Shown: positions 55,593-64,000 of the stretch, piece by piece
Position numbering within the stretch: position 1 is the stretch's first letter
How the letters are laid out: each line of letters opens with the position of its first letter
Assembly: GCA_037349105.1 (NCBI GenBank)
Contig: JAYJMM010000124.1
Location: 5,812,001 to 5,876,000 of the forward strand
Source of the DNA: Limnomonas spitsbergensis
Lineage: Eukaryota; Chlorophyta; Chlorophyceae; Chlamydomonadales
Direction of reading: 5' to 3'
DNA: 64,000 nucleotides
The notes under the pieces: model-generated
The model's input: the letters and a program-made list of their open reading frames with translations, nothing else
The model's database searches: none
What the model was told of the DNA's origin: nothing
Program-made: the position numbers and the translations under genes

Positions 55593-58500
55593 ATGCCTAT
55601 GCATTCGTTGTTGCTGACTCGCTTACCTTGGCAATTGCTCACCTCTCAATCTCAGCCATGGCTTGGGACCGTTGGCTCTCTGTACGTTGCCTCATTTGCC
55701 TCCCGGCAACGTAAGCCAGAGGTCGTGTGCGAGTTCGGTCACTCGAGGAGCACGTCTTCGTCTTCAGCCTCGACTAGTTCAGCTAACAACCAGCACCCCA
55801 ATCGGTCCCTTGAAAATGGACCTCTGGTTCCCGGTGGCTTCTGCAAGCGGGCGTTGGCGTCCAGCAAAGCGAATGATGTCGTCGAGTACAAAGACATGGT
55901 CAATAAAGAGCGGCCGCCTACACCAGCTCATTCTATACCTGGAGCACCAGACAGACGTACCGAGGTTTCTAGCGTGTCGCAGGTATGTCCTCAAGAGTTG
56001 AACTGCCCACCTGCCCACGTCACTGACCGACCTGTTTATAGGTTATCTTCGACGCCTGCTGGAGGCGCTTTCAAGAAAAGAATCCATTGGGGGTGAGTCA
56101 GAAATTGCACCTGGATGCCCATGCTAAGCCCATGCTGACGGACGCTGTAGAGCCCAATATCACATGGATGGTCAATGCTAGGCATTGCTAACGGTATACT
56201 TGGATCAATGATGCCCTTATTGGTGGCAAGGGAATGCTTGCTGTTGTGAAATTGATGCCTGTTTGGTCATAGGTACACACGGCGCTCATTGTTGGTGCAA
56301 CGTAAGTGATGACTATGCTGACTGGATGAAAGCCTCAGCCTCCCACTGTTCTCCCACTGACCACTCTTCTGCTGACCTCTGCAGGGCGTACATGTTCCGA
56401 GAGAAGTCGTGTGGTTGAATGGTGCCCCCGGTGCTGGCAAGGTAAATTTCTAGGTTATGATTCAGTCAAGAGTTCATGATACTGGCTGCAGTAGCTTTTG
56501 GAATGATGGCATGGCATGCTGCATAGCTCCGCTATCAAGCAAGGAGACAATGCAAGGCTCCTCAAAATTATTACGCCTCCTCTGCTCCCAGGGTGTGAAC
56601 ACGAGTCACATCATGAAGACACGAGGACTGGAGACCTCTCTGTGCATGTCGGACCTCTTGGTGAGCTCTGATGAGGAAATCATGAGGGGGTGCAACGCCG
56701 GCAATTGCCTCGCAATTTACCCAGATCTGGCAGCACACATCACCAAAGAATGTTATGGGCTGGGGGAGCATTGCACTACGCCAATGCATGCAAACCAAAC
56801 TTTGTATTGAGAGGGCAAATCCTCTCGTGCACTGCCTTGCTTCAAACTCCGCGTTTTCTGCGTGCATTCAAACCACACCGTGATTGAAGGACAATCCTCA
56901 ACTCCTTGCAGATGGCTCACCCGGACAGCAGTGAAATCATCAACAGTGGCGACATGCTGCCCAACACTGTCGTGGGTGAAGTGCTGCTGGAGGCGCTGCT
57001 GGTGAACAGCTGCAACGCACCCGAGTGTGGCGTGTTGGTGGATGGGTTTCCGCGCACGTCCTTGCAGGTGAGAAGAGAAACTGAAGGACCCAAAGGCAGC
57101 TTAAAGACCATTGAGCATACTGGGAGCTCGGCTAAATGTGAATGTTGTTGGATCAGAATGCGACAGTCATCAGCATGAGGCATGTGTTCACCGCTCCTCA
57201 CTGTCTGTTTCGATTTCATTCTGGTTCAGAAGCTGCTGCTTTGTGTAATGGTTGATAGCCTACCGGCAAGCCCAGCATGGGATGCCTGTGGATTGCCTGA
57301 AATCCCTCGGGACTGATCTACCACGCAGAGCCCACGCGTGGTCAGGGTGTCTTATTGCTTCCTCTCAATGCTTTATGTCCACATCATGCTTCACCCGCAC
57401 CCCCTGCTTGTCGTGCCCTGCTGGACAGGTTGACTTCCTCAAGATGCTCAATGATAAGCTGAGCGAGCTACACACACTGTGCGCAAACACGCAGCTTGAG
57501 GCCCAGTACCCTCGGCCTCTGTTCAAGGTGAGGCAGCATAAACATTGTTTTTGTGGTTCAGCTATCATTTAGCCACAGTTGAGCCACCTACCGGTCCCGG
57601 CTGGAGGCCTTATGCACACCCTGTCATGCTGGTTTGGTTTGGTCCTTATCATGTCTTTCGACCGAAAGGGGTGCTGGCTTAAGGCAGCCTCTTATCCCAA
57701 AGTATCACTGGGCATCGGGCAGTGAGGTGGAAACTAATTTTAGAACTATCCAACATGCAGCACCTAATGGGCATGTCGGCATGTCTGCTTTATGACAACG
57801 GCCTCCTCAGTCCCCACCCAGTCTGTTTTTGGTGCTCCCAGCTCGGTGTATCTTCCCATCTTGCCCCTAGTGCTTTCATTTGTCTCTCTGTTTTCGGTTA
57901 AGCCCTACTAGGTTGTGATGCCATTTGTGATATGTAAATGCGTCAGGTACGTGCGTTCGAATTACCTCGCCCTGCTCGCTACCTATGCACATCGCGCCTC
58001 TCATTTCTGTATATCTTTCCCTTTGTTGATGCTGACTCCACTAGGTTGTGATGCTCTACGTGGATGAGGAGACGTCGATCACGCGCCAGATGCTGCGTGC
58101 GGAGCAGGCATCCAAGCTCAATAAAAGAATCCTGGATGCAGGAGCCGGGGATTTCAGGTCAGCTCTCTTTCAGGGTGCTTCTCTTGTAAGCCAGCTGAGT
58201 TAACAAAGCCTATGGCGTTGGGGATTTGAAGCAGCAAGCCCTGCTGCTTGAGACATGGGCAGTAGATCGGTCATGGTTTGGTCCTCATCGGCCCAGTGGT
58301 GGCCGACCAGAGGCCTGCCAACGGTGGTCTGAGGCGTAGTTTAAGGAGCACTACTTATGCAGCCATGCTAAAAAGGTCTGGGCACTGGGGAAACTGTGAG
58401 CAAAATACTTTTTCAGCCACCAAGGTGGTTCAGCAAACCAGCCCCCCTGGTCACCCACTAAGCTTGAAGACAGGCATTCGTGTCTACAATTCCTTCGTCC

Positions 58501-60749
58501 CCCCAAACATGTAGGTATATGATGAAATTGAGAATATGAGCACTGTGGGTCATTTGTAGGCTGCAGCAGTGAAGTAATGCGCGGAAAAAACTTGCATGAT
58601 CAGAGATGGGGGGTCAGGAGTGAAAACGATCGCCTTGCTATGGACGAAATGGGGCCAGCCGGGGGGTTAAGGGCATAGAGGTTTGGGCTTCAGGGCTTGG
58701 GAGTGCGGCCACAGCCTTCAGGATAGGTTAGGCCTGAGCATCCCTCTTTTGTGTTCTGGCAGGAAAAACAAACATATTGAATCATGTGAGGCTAACGGAA
58801 TCATGCTTCCCTCGTGTTTAGGGAGGAACGTGCTACCGACATGAGCATCATCAAGTGCAAGAAGCGGTACAGTATCTTCAAGCAGCACTACGCTGCGACG
58901 CTGCGGCTGAAGCAGTTCTTCCCGTTCCACTTGATTGATGCCATGGGCAGCTTGATGGAGACGCAAGAGGCCATCACGACGGAATTGAGGTGAGCTTGAT
59001 TCCAGGGGTTCCCTGCCTGGTGGTGCTAGAGGTTACCTGGGTGGCTACTAGACTTCTGATTTCAATCATGATCTGGTCTCTCATCATTCGAGAGTCAGGG
59101 TGTATCTGCATATGAGTGTATGATGGAAGGTCAACTTGCCGGTTGGCCAATCCCGTGGCCTTCCCCCCTTCAGGGAAACAAGAATTCTATTTCATGTACT
59201 CAACCCATTTCGATGGTAACTGCGAAGCCTGTATGAATTCAAATTCAATTCAACCACGTGCAGGTATCAGAGCTTGCTGGACCTTGGTCAGGAAACCTAT
59301 CAGGCCATTCGGCACCTTCCCTTGGCCAGTGACTTGGTCCAGACAGCTCGCCAGCAGCTCGTCAACCGTCTAGACGACCACTGTCAGAAGCACCCCCTTC
59401 TCTTTCAAAAGGTGAGCAGTAGTGCAAACGGCACCAAGGCCAGGAACAGTACCTGTGCATTGGAGTACTCCTTTTGCATGGCTTACAGAAATACCATGCA
59501 CATTGATAAAGTACAAAAATGCCTCTGTGGTTCATGTTCAACCCTTTTCAGCCACACAGAATATGACATTGACATGGGGTCAATGTCTGGGCTTTCTCCG
59601 TCTTCAAAAGTCTTGCTTGCCTTGATGTCAAAGCCTTGATCAGTCATCATCCTAACGGCTCCTACCACCTTTGCCACCCGCCCCCAACAGGTGATTGACA
59701 TCATCACTGCAGAGATCATGCCGATCTTGCGGGAGAGTGGCATGTCGGGCCAGGTGGAATATGTTAGCGACCTCCGCATCTTCAATGACCATCAACGATC
59801 GGCACAGGTGAGCAGCTCTGTTTCTTTCAGCGCACTTAAGAAAATCATGTAATCATGGCGCAAGGCAGTTGGGGCCTGGTGCAGCAAGTCTTGCTGCCTG
59901 GACCACTCCTGGACCCTTGAAGGCCAGTTGAGGATTGGTCCTTGTCTGCCCTGCGGGGCTGCCTGGCGGCCCCTCAAAGGTGGTCTCAAGCGCTCTTAAA
60001 TAATCACTGGTGAGCAGGGAGCTTCACAACCACCGCCTAGCCCTTCAAAAGCGCGTGCTCCTAAAATACAGCACTGTTTTTAATTGCAAATAAATGACGT
60101 GAAGTTCTGCTGCTGTGAACGTGGCATGGATGGATTTATGTTTTGTGACTCTCAGGCAGAGTACGTGATTAAGCTATAATAAGCTATATTAAGCTATAAT
60201 AAGCTATAAATATTTGGATGGTTCAGACGCTGTTCTTACAAATCTTGTTTGTTGAACCCACTCTTCCCATGTACACCACCCCTACCCTTCTGAATTTGCA
60301 TATCAATTTCCGTGGCCCTCCCAACTAAAATGTCTTTAGCCAGCCCTGCAGTCTCAATGGCTTTTCTTTTCCCCCTTCCTCTTGAAATTATTACTTGCCT
60401 TTCAACTCAGATGTTGATTGACGTCTTCACGGACAGAGGGTTCAAGGTATCCCATGCGGCTGAAGTCACTCACGTGCCAGTGCAAGTGGACCGAGTGTCT
60501 GGCCTCATCAAGAACCGGAAAGAGACTCGGCACCGCTTCCGCATTAGCTGGGACAGCAGCAGTGTGGGGGACTGGCAAGCTTTGGAACTTGCAACGCGCA
60601 CGGCTGAGAACGCAGCCAAGGAGCCGCGCATCAGCCAGAGCTTCATCCCACCACCACCACCTCGTCACTTGCTCGAGAGTGGGCGCAGCACCCGCCCAAA
60701 CAACACTGCTAGCACGAATGACGACGCGTACATTATCTTTGGGAGCTAA
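55593..60749 (+). CDS. Adenylate-kinase-like P-loop protein, probably organelle-targeted
   Basis: Eleven exons (55593-55982, 56042-56092, 56385-56441, 56592-56660, 56912-57067, 57429-57527, 58045-58157, 58822-58989, 59264-59411, 59691-59807, 60411-60749) give 568 residues. Residues 1 to ~60 are Ser/Arg/Leu-rich like a transit peptide. The P-loop is VWLNGAPGAGKG at ~residues 155-166. SEIINSGDMLPNTVVGEVLL and GVLVDGFPRTSLQ match the NMP-binding region and core of adenylate kinases. VVMLYVDEETSITRQMLRAE and KKRYSIFKQHYAATLRLKQF stand where the strand before the lid and the arginine helix lie. A long C-terminal domain (YQSLLDLGQETYQAIRHLPL onward) has no counterpart in ordinary kinases; a Pro run (IPPPPPRHLLES) is near the end. 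Reaction presumed ATP+AMP to 2 ADP; not proven because the lid is unusual. Confidence 0.8.
57905..57935 (+). repeat. Intronic decoy copy of the exon 7 start
   Basis: CTACTAGGTTGTGATGCCATTTGTG is a diverged copy of CCACTAGGTTGTGATGCTCTACGTG at the real exon 7 acceptor (58045) of the adenylate-kinase-like gene, ~134 bp upstream. Confidence 0.8.
58205..58360 (+). repeat. SINE-like repeat
   Basis: GAAGCAGCAAGCCCTGCTGC, CGGTCATGGTTTGGTCCTCA, CGGCCCAGTGGTGGCCGACC and AACGGTGGTCTGAGGC match the family in order. It is intronic in the adenylate-kinase-like gene. Confidence 0.75.
59850..60020 (+). repeat. SINE-like repeat
   Basis: ATGGCGCAAGGCAGTTGGGG, CCTGGTGCAGCAAGTCTTGC, GCCAGTTGAGGATTGGTCCT and CAAAGGTGGTCTCAAGCGC, ending near TAAATAATCACTG. 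It is intronic in the adenylate-kinase-like gene. Confidence 0.75.
60168..60212 (+). repeat. TAAGCTATA short tandem repeat
   Basis: Four tandem copies of about 11-12 bp (TAAGCTATAA). Intronic. Confidence 0.9.
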
Positions 60750-61179
60750 ACACAACTGCAGCTGGCTAGTATCTGGTGACCTAACTAAAAAAACTTGTTT
60801 GTTTTGTCGTTTGTTGCGTCTTGTTTCGCTGAGTAGGTAAATGATGTGAAACCTTTTGTTCTGCTGAATATGTGCTTGTACTTGTTTAGCTGCGGTAATT
60901 TGTCGTCTTCGTGATGTGTCATTGAGGCTGCCTTCTGCCTCCCTGAAGGGTTTTCTCATTTCTTTTTGACACTAAGAGTTCCCGATGTATTAACTTAATT
61001 TGAGACTGCATCCACTTGCAGCTGTCTTGCATGGACTTCGCGAAGTTTGAAGCATGACGCCCAAGCCCTGAAATTTTGCAATACTGCAAACACAATCGAC
61101 AACTGTCCAGATGGGAGAAAAGAAAAGCTAGGAGGAATGGGGGACACAAAAAGGAGGGAAGAGATGGCAAATAAGGCAA

Positions 61180-62910
61180 TGACGTTACACCTCTGGGCCC
61201 TGCAAAAGAACGGCTCGGCCACGTGGGTGTAACTATGCTTGGATACTACACACCGTACAGTTAACACAGTTGGGAGGAAAAGTGGAAAGAAACACAGAAG
61301 GGAGCAGGACAAGGAGAGGAGGAAAAAGTGGGGGAAATCAATAACGTTACACCTCTGGGCCCGCTGAAAGCTCGTCCGCGTGGGCGCCCAACTGCTCAGA
61401 AGGGAGTAAAGAGGGAACTAGAAGGAAGAGAGGGGAAAGGAACACAAGGAGAGGCCGGGAAGGCAAAGAAGACCAAGTCCAACACCTGAGTTCCACTAGA
61501 GACTAGCCCTCAACAAAGCCTCTAAGAAAAGATTTGAGTCCAGAAAAGCAAGCGCATCCCACCCCTGCTTGGCCGCGAGGGCGCCCCACTGATCAGAAGA
61601 GAGAAGAGAAGAAAAGAAAAAGGGGGCAAACAGAAGGGGAAGAAAATGACGAAAAGAGAAGGCCGGAAAGGCCAACGACACCAGCCTCAGAAACCCTGGA
61701 GACTAACCCTCGATAATGCCCACAGCACAGTTCACAAAAGCAAGTGCGTCCCACCCATGCTCAGCCTGGTACAACTGGTGGAAGTTAGGGGGGAAAGTTA
61801 GGGGGAAAAGTGAAGAGACAAAACAAAAGGCTTAGAAAAAATACAAAGGATGTTTCAACCGCTGAAAAAGTCTACGCCTCAACGATATCTACCCTGATAT
61901 CTACGTCCACAAAGGCCAGGACATCCCACCCAAACCTGACCCAGTACAACTCTAAAAAGTCTCCAGCACCATTCGGAGGACCTGCCCATCCCGCTCTCTA
62001 AGTTAGTCCTGCACGCTGGGGCATTGAAAACAAGCATGTAGCGCGTCCTCCATATCGTCGCCGTCTCCCCTAGCCCAACATCGCAGGCAGCGCCGTCTGT
62101 CACGCTGCTGACCACTGCGCCTTCCTCTAGTGTCAGCCGTGCTGACGGCGCCGAGCCGCAGCCTTAAGTTTGTGCGCACGCAAGCAAACTCCTGGCAAAC
62201 AAGTCCGACGGCATCTCAGCTCCTCTAGCAACTAGCCCTCAATTAAGTCTGCAACAGCGTCCACAAAAGCAAGTGCATGCCACCCCGGCCTGGTACAGCT
62301 GGTGGAAGTTTGTGGCACCGTTCGAGGAACCTGCCCACCCCCGCTCCTGTAACTGCTTCCTGACGCTAGGACATTGGAAGCAAGCATGTGGTGCATCCGC
62401 TACATGCTCGCCATCACCCCTTGACCAACATCGTTGGCAGTAGCGTGCCTCACGCCGCTGACCGCTGCGCCGTCCTCTGGTGTCAGCTGTGCTGATCGCG
62501 CCAAGTCGCAAATTTGTGCGAACACAAGCACACTCCCTCGTGCTGGTGCGGCTCCTGGCTTGTGTCAGCACAGCGCCCGCTGTGGTCTGAAACCAGGCGC
62601 GGTAGGTCACCGCAGGCCTATGCTCAGTGTAAGGGCCCCTAGGGTTCCCCCGCCGCTTACGTCCAGCTGCGCCTGCTCGTAGGCTGCGTCAACGAGAGCC
62701 AACCACTCTGTGACGGGTAGGCTCTGTAGGTCAGCTGCTGTCTCGCGCTATTTAGGGGCGGCTGCCCCCCGCTCCAGCTCCTCTAGTGCACCCAGCGGAT
62801 CAGAGCACCAAGTGCATCCTCCAGTGCCCTGGCTGACTGCCAGCTGCATATCTGCTGCCATGGCCTCAGCCATTAGAGGGCTGTCTATACTGGCATAGTG
62901 GCATGTGAGT
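61180..62910 (-). mobile_element. Cluster of nested, truncated LINE 3' ends
   Basis: Minus-strand 3' ends with ACACCTCTGGGCCC (complement of the terminal motif) begin at ~61190 and ~61350, and a related block is at ~61560. Two coding ends follow: ~61880-62165 (broken; STADTRGRRSGQQ-like text) and 62239-62610, encoding YRAWFQTTAGAVLTQARSRT, AISTADTRGRRSGQRRE, a CxxC...H motif (YCQRCWSRGDGEHVADAPHA) and CFQCPSVRKQLQERGW. These are the same domains as the 44-kb copy. 62640-62900 continues into the region upstream of the zinc-finger domain. Confidence 0.8.
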
Positions 62911-64000
62911 AAGAACATCTGCCCACCTCAAATCCCCCAAGCAACAGCATTTCACATCATTATTCCATAAACACCAGCAAAGAGCGGCAGCACTACCTCC
63001 ACAACAGCCGTCGGAAATGAACAACTAACCTGCCAGGATGGAAACAAGTGTGTAACCGAAGGTAAGAAGAAATTGAGTTTTTTCGACACAAGGAGGGCGT
63101 GCTGTTCATCATGAGGTATGGCCTCCCACCCACAAAGACGCGACTCCTGCACCGGAAAAACCTATGGCCCTAGGTACATGCAGGTCCTCTTGACATAATC
63201 TGGCCAAGAGCCAGTGGCAAGAGGAAAGTAAGCATAACTGCGTCGCAAAGCCTTCCACCCTGGGTGCATAATGACCCTATGCTATCTAGAGGGGAGGCCC
63301 TACTCCTTCTGGACATCTAGCCTCTCCCCCTCGGGAGCAAGGAGCTTCTACATATCGAAATTACCCCCCTTCCAAAGGCAGATGAAGCCCCCAGAAATTG
63401 AGATATGCTTGCGATGGCTCAGGACATACGGGGAAGTGCATGGCTAGGGGCGCCCCCCGCCCCCTTCATCAGGTGTTGTTCTGATAGGGTACCTCCCCAG
63501 TTTCCTTGGAAGTTTTGATGCTCAGATTCTTAGAGGAACGACCAAGGACTAGGCGGACGCAGCCAAGGAGGCAATTAGGGAACCCTTTGGGCCTAGTGGC
63601 CCGATATGAATGCGGGGTTCCCAGAGCTTCTGCCGCTCTTTCTCCATAGCATTGATAGCGAACTTGCACAGATAAAACGATCAGCCCGGCTAGCGTCACG
63701 CTTGGTGAGGAGGAGCACGGAGATGCCACACATTGGACATGGTGAGCGGTGCCGTCCATGCTAGGAATCAACCCTGCAATAAAGTGTGGACTTTGTGTGG
63801 ATATGCACATGTGTGCCGAGCCGTCAGTTCCTTCTTATACCACCATTTTTTGCTGGACAGCCCAAGCCACGCTTCGTATCCTGTAACTTGCACTCTGCTG
63901 ACAATTTTAATATTACTGAAAACTGTTGTAGCATAGCATATCGTTGACAGTGAAGGGAGAGGATGGTCCCCACAGCGAAGGTGAGGGGACGTCTTTAAAA
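62911..64000. other. Right edge with no recognised gene
   Basis: A minus-strand frame at 63810-63469 (113 codons) and open pieces near 63100 are present, but no motif is recognised and the frame breaks often. It might be an old transposon. Confidence 0.4.

Noticed and set aside
56276..56312. Extra exon in the adenylate-kinase-like gene
   Set aside because: It has GT-AG-like edges, but including it puts a TGA in the P-loop exon. Skipping it gives VHVPREVVWLNGAPGAGKG in phase.

Overview
This window is nuclear DNA of a green alga. Its genes are split by many short GT-AG introns. They include a major light-harvesting chlorophyll a/b protein (LHCII), a plastid fibrillin, a plastid-type nucleoside diphosphate kinase and a radial-spoke protein with DPY-30 and GAF domains, so the alga has, or recently had, motile flagella. 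A retroelement with split direct repeats, like TOC1 of Chlamydomonas, also points to a chlorophycean-type alga. The species cannot be named from the sequence. Stops TAG, TAA and TGA all end convincing genes, so the code is standard.

Layout. A fibrillin-like gene runs off the left edge (minus, <1-3878). NDP kinase follows (minus, 5391-6689), divergent from a 10-kb, 12-exon F-box/leucine-rich-repeat gene (plus, 6974-17024). The introns of that gene hold a 2.5-kb array of 32-bp repeats and several other tandem arrays. A mitochondrial BCKDH/PDH-type kinase (minus, 18087-21186) follows. A 9.2-kb mobile element with A1-internal-B1-A2-B2 structure (21512-30703) has Gag-like ORFs and no recognisable reverse transcriptase or recombinase. 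Next come a small BCL7-like gene (minus, 31595-32828) divergent from the splicing factor ISY1 (plus, 33000-34391), and an LHCII gene (plus, 36772-38400). From about 38.8 to 45.7 kb there are LINE fragments and an unrecognised degenerate region. An RSP2-like gene (minus, 46710-49898) is divergent from the mitochondrial Fe-S P-loop protein IND1/NUBPL (plus, 50210-52994). A doubtful small gene (53321-54970) and an adenylate-kinase-like P-loop protein (plus, 55593-60749) follow. The right end is mostly truncated LINE copies.

The genes belong to unrelated pathways (photosynthesis, nucleotide balance, branched-chain or pyruvate oxidation, splicing, flagella, complex I assembly). There is no operon or gene cluster; only divergent neighbours could share promoters. 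For every well-supported gene I joined exons by GT-AG sites, and the phases close without a frameshift.

The most interesting signals are (1) the split-repeat, Gag-only retroelement with a palindromic B1/A2 junction, and (2) a repeated pattern in at least five genes in which a short piece spanning an exon-intron boundary has been tandemly copied into the intron, in one case giving 17 copies of a splice-donor-like site.
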